Notes: generated by a model not told the origin, from the letters alone. A stretch of 64,000 nucleotides of DNA from Siphonodentalium dalli (GCA_032622095.1 CP136066.1:60482609-60546608), one strand, 5' to 3'. Positions 11,707-22,483 are shown, numbered from the stretch's first letter. Numbers and translations: made by a program.

Positions 11707-11877
11707 TGTTATTTGAGAATTGGGCACCCAGTAAGGTGGAGCTATTTGGTCTGTCATCCAATCTGTGACCACTTTGGTTGGTTTTGCACCAACGCTGCTG
11801 ATTGCAGCTTTGACTGCATGTAGACCGTCCAGCACTTTCCGAGCGGCATTATGCGTGTCCTGAAGCATCCGGCTTCC
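11707..11877 (-). CDS. ZFYVE1: ZFYVE1 exon: region before and start of FYVE 1
   Basis: Exactly 57 codons, phase 0 at both ends; acceptor TTCTCACAG, donor ACA/GTGAGT. The protein runs GSRMLQDTHNAARKVLDGL, then AKPTKVVTDWMTDQIAPPYW and VPNSQIT. It aligns with the human stretch containing NNNAAQRLLDG, GPTKAVTSWLTDQIAPAYW and RPNSQIL. A diverged minisatellite begins only a few bases upstream of its 3' splice site (11881 onward). Confidence 0.95.
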
Positions 11878-11880
11878 CTG

Positions 11881-13390
11881 TGAGAAGATAACCTTATATA
11901 ATACTCCATTAGTATGGAAAGCCAATGTAACATATGATAAGATAATCTATATAAAATACTCCATTAGTATGGAAAGCTAATGTAACATATGATTAGATAA
12001 TCTTATATAATACAACATTAGTATGGAAAGCCAATGTAACATATATTAAGATAATGGGAAGGGGGCTACCCGCCTGTGAGCCAAACCCACCCATCTGCTG
12101 TTTTCCGGGCGGGTCATGCCGATAAACACGGGTGGGTAGTTCAGAAATCATTAATAGTAGTTATGTTCTTTTATGTTCTTTGATGATATATTATTAAAGT
12201 CTTTTGGCCAATAAATCATGTGTTTATTCAATAGTTATGTCAATGCGCGAACTGGAGTAAAGAATGACATGATGTTTTGACAACATAACTGCACTGGATA
12301 ATTAAAAGGGTGGCTTTCAAAACAAACATTTGATGTCAACTGTTCATTATCACAGTGTGTTGTCACAATACTTAGTGATCGGGATTCATCTCACTGATAT
12401 TAACTGCGAGGTGAGTATACACAAACAGCCTTTAAACGATGATGACGGAACTGGGTATATTAACTCTTGAGTGTCGGTTATCTTCATTCTGCAAGTATGT
12501 TTCCTCGCATTCACTGAGATTTGGAGGTGGGTCCAAAACAGCATGCTGTTGATTGTGATATCAGTGACCGCTCGCACGACTGACTTTGTGACACCAGAAC
12601 CGATCATGTCCAGTACTAGAGTTACATCAGTAGATCTGGATTCCAAGTCCAGATCTAGGTACACCATACAGGCTGGGGATCGAGATATGCTAGTTCAGGG
12701 AAGACTACATGTCCACACCGCCACGATTAACAAGTGCCAACTTTCTGAAGAAATGTTCCGAAGTGTATTCAAACAAGAATATACCACCTCAGTGCAGACG
12801 ACGATCTACTGCAGCAGCCCCATCGACAACTTAAATTAATTGTCAATCATTTGTTCATTAAACTTCGCGTTCATATCATACTTCGTTCAAACATATTATA
12901 CTTCATTCATTTAAACTTCGCTCATTAAACTCGAAATAAAGCGAAATAGCAGGTTGGCTCAGGGGCGGGTAGTCACGGACCCAAGATAATCTATATATCA
13001 TACTCCGTTAATATGGAAAGCCAATGTAACATATGATAAGATAATCTATCTATAATACTACACTATTATGGAAAGCCAATGTAACATATGATAAACTAAT
13101 CTTATATAAAACCTCCATTAGCATGGCAAGCCAATGTAACATGGGATATAATATTATTAGTATTATATATATATACTAATATTATATATATATTTTTTAT
13201 AAAAATACCATTAATATGGAAACCCAATGTAACATGCGATGACATCATTATTTTGTAAAAACGCAGTTGGTATGGAAGCCAATGTAAAATGTGATAAGAT
13301 AACCTTATATAAACACCATTGGTATGGAAAACAAATGTAACATGTGATATTATTTTATTAATATGGAAAGTGAATGTAACATGTGATAAG
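11881..13390. repeat. Diverged ~53-60-bp minisatellite next to a ZFYVE1 acceptor, split by an insertion
   Basis: About ten imperfect units with the core TATGGAAAGCCAATGTAACA: three at 11881-12055 and about seven at 12983-13390, separated by the 927-bp insertion 12056-12982. On the transcript strand most units carry a branch-point-like TACTAAT or a variant. The first unit starts just upstream of the acceptor of exon 11877-11707. An AT microsatellite (about 13143-13200) has expanded inside one unit. Confidence 0.8.
12056..12982. mobile_element. 927-bp TIR element with 8-bp TSD, inserted in the minisatellite
   Basis: Flanked by AAGATAAT on both sides (12048-12055 and 12983-12990). The ends share CTACCCGCC and TGAGCCAA inverted (left about 12066-12092, right about 12946-12975). 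Open frames inside (for example 12471-12839) show no domain I recognise. The 8-bp duplication fits a hAT-like or other 8-bp-TSD DNA transposon. Since the host unit itself contains this 8-mer, the duplication is good but not perfect evidence. Confidence 0.65.
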
Positions 13391-13442
13391 AATCCCCTAA
13401 AGAATCAAAGATTAAATTCTGCTATTTGTAGTAAACACTTAC

Positions 13443-13557
13443 ATCCGGCCAGATATGCTTCACCTCAATCTGTACCACATGCTCAACCTCCTCATTACCA
13501 TACCAATACTGGTGACTCCGGTATATGATGCCGCAGTTCGGACATTCCAAGATGTAA
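13443..13557 (-). CDS. ZFYVE1: ZFYVE1 exon: Cys-pair segment of the middle region
   Basis: A 115-nt exon after a TTTAG acceptor with donor GAT/GTAAGT. The first base completes the Gly codon split from the exon at 15852-15752. It encodes YILECPNCGIIYRSHQYWYG followed by VVQIEVKHIWPD. The human counterpart contains ECPNCGVVYRSRQYWFG and EIVHVWPG. The CPNC knuckle belongs to the Cys-rich middle part that in the known family carries ER targeting. Confidence 0.93.
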
Positions 13558-13906
13558 CTAAATAAAAACAAAAGTGTAAGTTTTGCACGCAGAAAATATT
13601 TGGCCTAGGTAGATTTTTTTATTTACATTCATAAGACTTGTGAAATATTTGTAAAAGGCAGTTCGAATAATTGGTTTTAGTTTGATTGTTGACTTGTTGG
13701 TTGACAATTTTGGTTTCAGATGCCCTTGATTCGAATGCCAGCTAACTGGGACCTTGGCTAACTGGGACCTTTGGCTAAATGGGACCTTGGCTAACTGGGA
13801 CCTTCACCAAATGGGAGCTTGGCTAACTGGGAACTTGACCAACTGGGAGATTGGTGGATAGGTGCCATGTGATGTTTTCAAGTCAGCAAAAAGTTGAAAT
13901 ATGATG

Positions 13907-14369
13907 TTAAAGGTACTCAATCCAATCAGACGGTCCCCATACCATCAAGATACAACAACAATTCTTCAAAATATGCTTTAGTTATCAGAATCGATTTATT
14001 TCAACAAAATAATGCTATTGACCACTGTCAACTATGGTATCATATTTCGCAAAACTTGTTATTTATCAACATTTTGTTCAACAAAATATGGCTGAATTAT
14101 CACTAAAGTATCACAAAATATGACCCTATTACCACTTGATTTTAGAGTTATCCATCTTCATCCAAAATCTTGTCTGTGACCCTCCGTTTGACCACGTGTT
14201 TCTGGGCCACATATTATTACACATAGATCTTGAGAAATAACAAATTCAAAAATCAATATCTGATCACTCTGAACTTTGATGGGTGGACTCCTCGACTCAA
14301 ATCAAATATTTTTACCCCTGAAGCCAAAAAGAAATACTAGGAGCATCTGATCAGATTGAGTACCTTCAA
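13907..14369. mobile_element. TTAA element, AGGTACTCAATCC type
   Basis: Left TTAA (13907-13910) followed by AGGTACTCAATCCAATCAGA; the right end is TCAGATTGAGTACCTTCAAG, so the right TTAA has mutated. The interior includes CACTTGATTTTAGAGTTATC and GAGCTTTGATGGGTGG-like blocks shared by the family. Confidence 0.75.
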
Positions 14370-14454
14370 GTTTTATATATATATATATTAATATATCTAT
14401 TCATTTCCCAGGATCACATCAGAAAGACATAAGTAAAGTGAAAATTGCTATCAC

Positions 14455-14640
14455 TATTATTAATTTCAGCCTAAATCCCCACTCATCCTGACTCATCACT
14501 ATTATTAATTTCAGCCTAAATCCCCACTCATCACTATTATTAATTTCAGCTTAAATCCCCACTCATCACTATTATTAATTTCAGCCTAAATCCCCACTCA
14601 TCACTATTATTAATTTCAGCCTACCCCACTCATCACTATT
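14455..14640. repeat. ~36-bp tandem repeat, about five units
   Basis: Units of CATCACTATTATTAATTTCA followed by GCCTAAATCCCCACT repeat almost without change. Confidence 0.85.
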
Positions 14641-14819
14641 ATTAGGCCATGATGTTAGCCAATTGCAAGGTCCCAGTTAGCCAAAGGTCCCAGTTAGCCA
14701 AGGTCCCAGTTAGCCAGAAATGAGGTCCCAGTTAGCCAAGGGCCCAGTTAGCCAGACTCAGGTCAAACAAGAGCTGGGCTGTCGCCTGGTGCATACCCTC
14801 ATACCTATGGCGGGTATAC

Positions 14820-15460
14820 CTATAACCTGAGAGACTCAAGCAGACGGACAAAAAAATCTACATTTTCCAATAAACAAAGATGAATAACTCAAGAACAAAA
14901 CACCTGAACAAAATTATTGAACACTCCATTGAATGTCCTCATAGTAGTGAACACCCATACCAAATTTCATTAAGATCCAACAACCTGTGGATGAGATATC
15001 TGCTCGAAGATGAATAACTCTAGAATGGAATACCCGAATAAAACGATTGATCACGCCATTAAATATCCTCATACCGGTAGTAGTGAACATCCATACCATA
15101 TTTCATTGAGATCCAACAACCTGTGGCTGAGATATCTGCTTGGACGGACAAAAAACCAACATTTTCAGATAAACAAAGATGAATAACTCTAGAATGGAAA
15201 AACCAAAAAAAAAAAAACGATTTAAAACTCCACTGAATATCCTCATAGTGGTGAACATCTGTAAAATTTTATTGAGATCCGACAACCGGTCAAAAAACAA
15301 ACATATCCAGATAAACAAAGATGAATAACATTAGAATGGAAAACCCCAAAAAATGATTGAACACTCTATTGAATGTCCTCATAGTAGTGAACATCCATAC
15401 CAAATTTCATTGAGATCTGACAACCGGTGGTTGAGATATATGCACAGAAGGACAAATGAA
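14820..15460. repeat. ~130-160-bp tandem repeat with GGACGGAC joints
   Basis: About four imperfect units containing ACAAAGATGAATAACTCTAG, GAATRTCCTCATAGTAGTGA and ATTGAGATCCRACAACC, separated by GGACGGACAAAAAA. A common architecture in invertebrate introns; transposon class not determined. Confidence 0.75.
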
Positions 15461-15463
15461 TAA

Positions 15464-15734
15464 TTAAAGGTACTAAATCCGATCAGACGCTCCTAAATTA
15501 ATATTTCTTTGGCTTCGAGGGTAAAAAATATTTGATTCGAGTCAAGGAACCACCCATCAAAGCTCAGATTGATAAGATATCGATTTTTGAAGTTTTTTAT
15601 TTCTCGAGATGTTTAATAATAAGTGGCCCAGAAACACGTGGTTAAATGGACGGTCTTGCAGATAAAGATGGATAACTTTAAAATCAAGTGGTTATTATTA
15701 TTTAAGAGCATGTGATCGGATTGAGTACCTTTAA
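15464..15734. mobile_element. TTAA element, AGGTACTC type, 17 bp from a splice donor
   Basis: TTAA at 15464-15467 and 15731-15734; ends AGGTACTAAATCCGATCAGA and CGGATTGAGTACCT. 271 bp, TSD intact. Its right end is 17 bp from the end of exon 15852-15752 (donor at 15751-15750). Confidence 0.85.
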
Positions 15735-15751
15735 TCTGGAACGATACTTAC

Positions 15752-15852
15752 CCTGACCATACATATTTAGCAAACCCTACCCAGTTGCTGTCAGTGGTAG
15801 ATGACGTCTTTGGAACAACATAGTTCTTTCGCCCCCCACTCAAATAACATTG
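15752..15852 (-). CDS. ZFYVE1: ZFYVE1 exon: VVPKTS segment, enclosed by two MITEs
   Basis: A 101-nt exon, phase 0 start and phase 2 end (TGG TCA GG/GTAAGT). It encodes QCYLSGGRKNYVVPKTSS and then DSNWVGFAKYVWS, matching human CYERGEEVSVVPKTS and LAKYAWSG. One TTAA-flanked element starts 44 bp upstream of the acceptor (15897 onward) and another lies 17 bp downstream of the donor (15464-15734). Confidence 0.94.
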
Positions 15853-15896
15853 CTGTAACAGAAAATAATTATGAATATGAGGAGAAGAACTTTTAT

Positions 15897-16077
15897 TTAA
15901 CCCTTCCATCACTGGAGCTTTCCAAAAAATTTGAAAACCCACTGCCAATGCATTTTCTTATATACGCGAGGCTCTCATAGGGAGCCTCACATATATTAAA
16001 GAATGCATTGGCCTAACAATATTTACCTTGAGCTTGTAAGCCAGTGCATCCTCTTATATATGCAAGGCATGGAGGTC
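15897..16077. mobile_element. TTAA MITE, CCCTTCCATGACTGGAGC type, right-truncated
   Basis: Left TTAA at 15897-15900, one full hairpin (about 15949-16012) and the left half of a second. It begins 44 bp upstream of the acceptor of exon 15852-15752. Confidence 0.75.
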
Positions 16078-16177
16078 CAATTTCTCAATTGTGACTATCA
16101 AAATCAACATAGTTTTATTAGGTATGTACTACTTTCATGACCTAATTATACATGTATATGCAAATTATGCAGGTAAC

Positions 16178-16556
16178 TGGGGACCAGGCCTGAAACTATG
16201 GTGCCAGACATATTGCAAAACAGGCTGGCATCACTAAATTTGCCTTCTGTGGACCTCATTCTGCTTAGGCGTCATCTTCTCTGGAAAGTTTTTGTTAGTT
16301 TCTTTAGAAACTTTTTAGAAAGTTCTTTTTCTTTTTAAGTTTAGTTTCTCTATATCCCCAACATGGCAGACGACACAATGCATATCCGAGGTGCCCAATG
16401 GGTGCACATCACCATCTTCAACATCTGGGAGTCAGAATGAGGTCCACAGAGAATGAATTTGGTGATGACAGCTGGCTGTGTGGGGTAACGTAACTAAATT
16501 CACCCTCTGGGGACCTCATTCTGCAAATGTCCAACACCATATTTTAAGGCCTGCTT
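16178..16556. mobile_element. GAGGTCCCC palindromic repeat, composite copy
   Basis: Two half-palindromes (GGCATCACTAAATTTGCC..CCTCATTCTGC and TGAGGTCCACAGAG..GGGGACCTCATTCTGCAAAT) joined by the TTTCTATATCCCC...GCACATCACC spacer. Both outer ends resemble AAGCCTTGAAATA but no TSD is clear. Confidence 0.7.
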
Positions 16557-16871
16557 GGGACAAAATCAACAGGCCTAATTATTATTGTCATTATGATTCA
16601 GAAATTTCTACGATGTTTGTTTATGGTGGTTTGTCGAACTTATTATATAAACATTTCCAACAAATGAATAGGAATCCTGCTACACTTGTATTATCTGTCA
16701 TCTGTTTATATTTCCTTAATATCCCTCCAGATGAATAATAGACTCTTCCAATGTATACTTTTTATAACTGAATGGGAGAATCCATTTAGTACAGAAAGGG
16801 TTATGTCCAAGTCATTGTCTGCTCCCAGTTGAGCTTGTGTGCAAGTCAATGAAGCACAGATGCATAGGACG

Positions 16872-17100
16872 TTAACCCTTCCATGGCTGGATCTTCCTGA
16901 AATTTTGCGAAAACCCTGTGCCAATGCATTTTCTTATATATGTGAGTCTCCCATAGGGAGCTCGCATATATAAGAGAAAACATTGGCCTAACAATATTTA
17001 CCTTGACAGCTAGTATATTCTCTCCCTATGGTTGACTCGCATATATAAGGCAATGCACTGGCAGCAGAGCTCCCGTCTGAACCCCCATGAAAAGTGTTAA
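16872..17100. mobile_element. TTAA MITE, CCCTTCCATGACTGGAGC type
   Basis: TTAA at 16872-16875 and 17097-17100. The left hairpin is complete; the right one is partly deleted. The right end CCCCATGAAAAGTG is diverged. An older TTAA-family relative (16615-16803) lies just to the left. Confidence 0.75.
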
Positions 17101-17566
17101 ACGGTAATACTATCACATAGTTTGTGGCAATATGATAAGATCTTCACCCACTACAATTGAGGGACTGTTGCATTTCTGGACTGCTGGATTGAAGTATGGT
17201 GAAGTCAATGTGCTGCCGGTGTCTGATCACCATGTGATTATAATCGCATGTGCTTCCAGTCAATTGTGGTAAATAGACAGAAACACACAGGCATGTAAAG
17301 GAGGTGAACTTTATCACACAAGTTTGTTGTGGTACAACGTTACGAGAGCCTTGAAAGTGAAAAGTGATAAAGTTCACCTCATGTACATACATGTAGTTTT
17401 TGTGTTTATTACACACCAGAAATCAATATTCTTTAGTATCAAATAGTTGTTTCTGTTCGGTTTCTATGGTATAATTAGTCATCTATTCAACACAATACAA
17501 GGATGATTTATTGTTATGGTATTCCTTGGTATCAAACATTGTTTTTGTTTGGTTTCCATACTACAT

Positions 17567-18209
17567 TAACGCTCTAAATAATCGACTCCTTAACCACAGC
17601 AGAATTATGGGTAACTTTTCAGGATTTAGTCGGAAATATGGCTTGTTGCCATTCATCGGAAACTCTCAGTGATAGCTTTCCGATGAATGGAAACAAGCCA
17701 TATTTCCGACTAAATCCTGAACAGAGCTTTCCGATGAATGGCAACAAGCCTCTCTGACTGAGAGTATTCATTCAATAATTAGAGGGGTTACAGTAATGCC
17801 CTAAATAATCAACTCCTTAACCACAGCAGAAATATGGGTAACTTTTCAGGATTTATTCGGAAATATGGCTTGTTGCCATTCATCAGAAAACTCTCAGTGA
17901 GAGCTTTCCGATGAATGGCAATAAGCCATATTTCCGACTAAATCCTGAAACTGAGAGCTTTCTGATGAATGGCAACAAGCCTCTCTGACTGAGAGAATTC
18001 ATTCAATAATTAGAGGGGTTACAGTAATGCCCTAAATAATCAACTCCTTAACTACAGCAGGATTATGGGTAACTTTTCAGGATTTAGTCAGAAATATGGC
18101 TTGTTGCCATTCATCGGAAAGCTCTCAATAGCCATATTTCCAACTAAATCCTGAAAAGTTACCCATAATCCTGCTGTGGTAAAGGAGTTGATTATTTAGA
18201 GCATTACTG
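17567..18209. mobile_element. Three CAGTAATGCCC hairpin elements in tandem
   Basis: Units begin near 17567, at 17791 and at 18022 (period about 231 bp) and the last ends in CATTACTG at 18209. Each has inverted arms (GTCGGAAATATGGCTTGTTG and complement). The first two junctions share ATTCAATAATTAGAGGGGTTA, so the tandem arose by duplicating a unit with its flank rather than by independent insertion. Confidence 0.85.
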
Positions 18210-18399
18210 TAGTTAATCATCTAATCACAATAGGACGTTGAATCATTATTGTAGTTCTGGTTGGGTATTTATTTAAGCTATTAGGATCGCTCTAGTGCAT
18301 TTGGGTGATATTACCACAGAGCCTGAAGTAACGTAATCAATCAAAAAAGATAGCAATAGGTATGTAAACAAGAGCATTGCTAGGGAGTGGCAAAATATG

Positions 18400-18745
18400 C
18401 CCTTGGTAATTCCAACAAAGGGCCATATCTCTGGTAAAAATAGGCGGGCTGAACCAAATTTGAATTTTACCTCTATTTTTGGTTAGTAAAGTCACAAACC
18501 AATTTTCAATCCATTCAGTTCAGACTTAGTAAAGTTATCATGTGGAAACGAAAATTTAGTGCAAATTCCAATAAAAAGGGCCATAACTGTGGTCAAAATT
18601 GGAGGCGGAACACAAATTCAAACTTGACCTGTATTTTGTGCCAGTAAACCCACATACCAAATTTCATTTCATTCAGTTGAGTCTATCTAAAGTTATCATC
18701 CGGAAACCAAAAGCGAACAGATGGACGGACAACAGGACAGACGAA
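18400..18745. repeat. ~160-bp tandem repeat (two units) ending in GGACGGACAACAGGACAG
   Basis: AAAGGGCCATA..CTGTGGTCAAAATTGG and a second copy, each followed by CCAATTTTCAATCCATTCAG-type and AAAGTTATCAT blocks. Related in style to 36283-36690 and 60630-61192. Confidence 0.7.
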
Positions 18746-18855
18746 AGTACATACCAATAACATAATACTTCCCATTTTTTTTCAAAACAGCCGTATAATA
18801 AAAAGCTGTTAGGTATGTTGGCAAGTGTAATAGAAAACAAAACAACAATTTTTAC

Positions 18856-18967
18856 CTTGCATAAATAAACTTTGTTGTCATACTGGTGCTGATACTGACA
18901 AATTTCTATCTCTGTTGAATGTTCAATATTATCTACATCGTGGTTCATGCTCTGTGTACATCGGGCA
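18856..18967 (-). CDS. ZFYVE1: ZFYVE1 exon: Cys-rich middle region (CTQSMNH)
   Basis: A 112-nt exon after a TTTGTTTCAG acceptor; donor AAG/GTAAAA. The first T completes a Gly codon begun in the upstream exon (GG/T). It encodes ARCTQSMNHD and CQYQHQYDNKVYLCK, matching human GCKKSMNHG and CRYSHQYDNRVYTCK. Together with the end of the previous exon it forms a CxxC...C...C arrangement suggestive of zinc binding. Confidence 0.94.
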
Positions 18968-19027
18968 CTGAAACAAAATGAACATATGTGTATAAACACA
19001 GTGGTTGCATAGAATGTTGTGCAGCAT

Positions 19028-19257
19028 TTTATATCCTGTGCAAGTGAATTTTCTTATATACGCGAGTTTCCCATAGGGAGTCTCACATTTATAACAGAAT
19101 ACACTGGCTTACAAGGTCAAGATAAATATTGTTAGGCGAATGTATTCTCTTGTATATGCGAGGCTCCCTATGGGAAACTCGCATATACATGTATAAGAGA
19201 ACGCACTGCTGCTGGGTTTTTGCCAAATTTCAGGAAACTCCAGTCATGAAAGGAGGG
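19028..19257. mobile_element. TTAA MITE remnant, two hairpins
   Basis: Starts inside the CCTGTGC...hairpin (left end missing), two hairpins, right end CTCCAGTCATGAAAGG without TTAA. Confidence 0.65.
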
Positions 19258-19494
19258 CAATTATTTGCTGCTTTCAATCTCTTTTCAGAATCTGCAAAGT
19301 TCCCAATATTTGGGAATCTTAAATTGCTACAAATAGATATGTTACAATTAAAACGTACATTCAGTTATTATGTATAATAACTGACCATTAAAGTTAATGT
19401 ATAATCAGTTATTCCTTCAAGTATTTTGTTAACTACAATGCCTGAAATGTTCAGTTTTTATGCACATTAGACATATTAACTGGAACATTTTGCC

Positions 19495-19599
19495 TTGCCC
19501 AATGATATTTCTGACAAATTCAAAGCTACATGGAAACATTGTCCAACACTGATTTCTGGTTCAGCAAAAGCAACTTCAAATTTCATCACACATCTAAAG
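19495..19599 (+). pseudogene. hAT transposase relic: BED zinc-finger part
   Basis: Reads NDISDKFKATWKHCPTLISG, then SAKATSNFITHLK and a GTAAGT donor; 580 bp further, after TTTGTTTCAG, the sequence resumes RKHRDQYEH. Together this is a BED-type finger (W-x-HC ... T-SN-x-x-x-HLKRKH), the DNA-binding domain of hAT transposases and ZBED proteins. One expected Cys of the first CxxC pair reads W (WKHC). No coding block for the catalytic domain follows. Confidence 0.75.
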
Positions 19600-20183
19600 G
19601 TAAGTCATGTTGAATTTTATTTTATATTATTTATATATGTTATTGTTATTATTATATGTATATGTTTTAATACACCTACAATAATGTGTATATCATCATG
19701 ACAATATGTACATAATTAATACAAGTACATGTATTGGATTTAAAAAAAAATAAAAAATTCATAAACGTTATTGTTGTTTCTGAACATTCCCGGAATATAT
19801 CTTTAAAAGTAATACATTCATTTTAAAACAATAATTGTTTTATAACATTAATAATAAATGCATTTTGTCTTCATAACAAAACCTAATTTAATCTATTTGT
19901 TTTGAGCTTAACTGTATTCACCTCCATATCTGGTCAGTGTTGTGCACTTAATCTGTGTTGCTGTCCTAATTATATGACTCCACTGCAGTATTTTATCAAT
20001 GCGTTAATCCCCTAACAAAGGCAGCATTAGGCGCACCAGTGGCCTGTTTTACTTCATAATCCTGATTATGTCATTGTGTGTGATTTACAACCCTAGCTGG
20101 CTTGATTGTTTTAATCCCTGCTATTAGTATGTAGGCAAATTATACATAATGATGTATCTTAATGTTAATTATTTTTGTTTCAG

Positions 20184-20407
20184 CGGAAACATAGGGATCA
20201 ATATGAGCACCCTCTTCATACTGGCGACTTAATTGTACAAACTTTCCTGGGTAGCTGCAAAGCACCTCTGTGTCCCTGCCTCATCAGCACCCGTTGAGCG
20301 GCTCTTCAGTATTTGCAGGCAAAATATCCAGACCCGACAGGTGTCGAATGACAGATGACACATTCGAAAGAATGATGATGGTCAGTTGTAACCACCACAT
20401 CAAATGA
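20184..20407 (+). pseudogene. hAT transposase relic: C-terminal dimerisation part, frameshifted
   Basis: The first frame from 20184 gives the end of the BED finger and soon a stop. About 50 bp later one frame encodes WVAAKHLCVPASSAPVERLF then SICRQNIQ, and another frame continues SRPDRCRMTDDTFERMMMVS and CNHHIK-stop. VPASSAPVERLFS and the downstream R.R.TD.TFE...CN pattern are signatures of the hAT C-terminal (dimerisation) region. At least one frameshift and a missing catalytic core make it non-functional. Confidence 0.8.
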
Positions 20408-20566
20408 ACAATTTGTGCTCTACATGTAGTTGTTGTTTTATTGTTTTGTTTACATTGTTTCACTGTGTTACATTAATTTGCTTTTATATTTTATGTATAT
20501 CAATAAAGTTCATCAAACACAAATGACTTTCCTCCTTGAAGCTCTTCCCGATTTTCATTAACCAAA

Positions 20567-20712
20567 AGTAATTGTAATTGTAATTGAACCAATGTAATTA
20601 TAATTGTAATTAATTACATTGCATTTCCAATGTAATTGTAATTGTAATTGTAATTGACATATTTCAATGTAATTGTAATTAATTACATTGCAATGTAATT
20701 GACCCAACCCTG
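20567..20712. mobile_element. Right end of the hAT element (CAGGGTTGGG terminus)
   Basis: Sub-terminal repeats of TAATTGTAATTG lead to a terminus GACCCAACCCTG at 20712, i.e. CAGGGTTGGGTCAATTAC read inward. CAGGG-type ends are characteristic of hAT. The matching left end was not found to the left of 19495, so the element is 5'-truncated. Confidence 0.7.
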
Positions 20713-20780
20713 GAAAGAATCATATAGACATTCTGAGATTTGGGAGAACGCTAACACTCCCTGACGAATGTTGATGAGGG

Positions 20781-22440
20781 TCAGTTCTGGTAGTGGTATT
20801 CACCCGTATGCTAAACATTTGGATGTGACATGTTTAAAATGACGTATGAATACTCACCCGCACGCTAAACATTTGGATGATCATGTGACACGTTTATAAT
20901 GACGTATGAATACTCACCCGCACGCTAAACATTTGGATGATCATGTGACACGTTTATAATGACGTATGAATACTCACCCGCACGCTAAACATTTGGATGA
21001 TCATGTGACACGTTTATAATGACGTATGAATACTCACCCGCACGCTAAACATTTGGATGATCATGTGACACGTTTATAATGACGTATGAATACTCACCCG
21101 CACGCTAAACATTTGGATGATCATGTGACATGTTTATAATGACGTATGAATACTCACCCGCACGCTAAACATTTGGATGATCATGTGACATGTTTATAAT
21201 GACGTATGAATACTCACCCGCACGCTAAACATTTGGATGATCATGTGACACGTTTATAATGACGTATGAATACTCACCCGCACGCTAAACATTTGGATGA
21301 TCATGTGACACGTTTATAATGACGTATGAATACTCACCCGCACGCTAAACATTTGGATGATCATGTGACACGTTTATAATGACGTATGAATACTCACCCG
21401 CACGCTAAACATTTGGATGATCATGTGACACGTTTATAATGACGTATGAATACTCACCCGCACGCTAAACATTTGGATGATCATGTGACACGTTTATAAT
21501 GACGTATGAATACTCACCCGCACGCTAAACATTTGGATGATCATGTGACACGTTTATAATGACGTATGAATACTCACCCGCACGCTAAACATTTGGATGA
21601 TCATGTGACACGTTTATAATGACGTATGAATACTCACCCGCACGCTAAACATTTGGATGATCATGTGACATGTTTATAATGACGTATGAATACTCACCCG
21701 CACGCTAAACATTTGGATGATCATGTGACATGTTTATAATGACGTATGAATACTCACCCGCACGCTAAACATTTGGATGATCATGTGACACGTTTATAAT
21801 GACGTATGAATACTCACCCGCACGCTAAACATTTGGATGATCATGTGACACGTTTATAATGACGTATGAATACTCACCCGCACGCTAAACATTTGGATGA
21901 TCATGTGACACGTTTATAATGACGTATGAATACTCACCCGCACGCTAAACATTTGGATGATCATGTGACACGTTTATAATGACGTATGAATACTCACCCG
22001 CACGCTAAACATTTGGATGATCATGTGACATGTTTATAATGACGTATGAATACTCACCCGCACGCTAAACATTTGGATGATCATGTGACATGTTTATAAT
22101 GACGTATGAATACTCACCCGCACGCTAAACATTTGGATGATCATGTGACATGTTTATAATGACGTATGAATACTCACCCGCACGCTAAACATTTGGATGA
22201 TCATGTGACATGTTTATAATGACGTATGAATACTCACCCGCACGCTAAACATTTGGATGATCATGTGACATGTTTATAATGACGTATGAATACTCACCTG
22301 CACCCGCATTTGGATGATCATGTGAGCTGTTTCTTGGTCTATTTACTGTTTCTAATGACGTATGAATACTCACCCGCACACTAAACATTTGGATGATCAT
22401 GTAGCCTGCTTATAGTGACATATGATGATCATTTGACCTG
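20781..22440 (-). repeat. 60-bp minisatellite built from a ZFYVE1 exon end and 5' splice site
   Basis: Twenty-five consecutive 60-bp units (20821 to about 22320), a weak unit before them and a looser one after (about 22360-22440). On the minus strand each unit contains AAATGTTTAGCGTGCGG, then GTGAGTATTCATA. The true exon end at 22484 reads AAATGTTTAGCATGTGG followed by the same GTGAGTATTCATA. Homology extends upstream: the unit translated in the exon frame gives T-stop-SSKCLAC against exon FTCSQKCLAC. Units are almost identical; the main variable base is a CpG/TpG site (ACGT or ATGT), arranged in runs, as expected from recent homogenisation. Confidence 0.95.
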
Positions 22441-22483
22441 TTTCTCCTTCTATTTACCAGAAAAATAACATATGAATACTCAC

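Larger units (their letters stand above)
13738..14758. mobile_element. Foldback-like element with tandem-repeat arms
   Basis: The left arm (13738-13855) consists of about six short units of GGCTAACTGGGACCTT; the right arm (about 14655-14758) is the same array inverted (AAGGTCCCAGTTAGCC). The interior contains an AGGTACTC element (13907-14369) and a 36-bp tandem repeat (14455-14640). Long inverted ends made of short tandem repeats are characteristic of Foldback-type transposons. No TSD could be defined. Confidence 0.6.

Noticed and set aside
12471-12839. 122-codon plus-strand frame inside the 8-bp-TSD insertion
   Set aside because: No transposase or other domain seen; an overlapping frame of similar length is open on the other strand.
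20821-22320. CRISPR array
   Set aside because: The repeat is contiguous with no unique spacers, the genome is eukaryotic, and the unit is explained by a ZFYVE1 exon-intron boundary.
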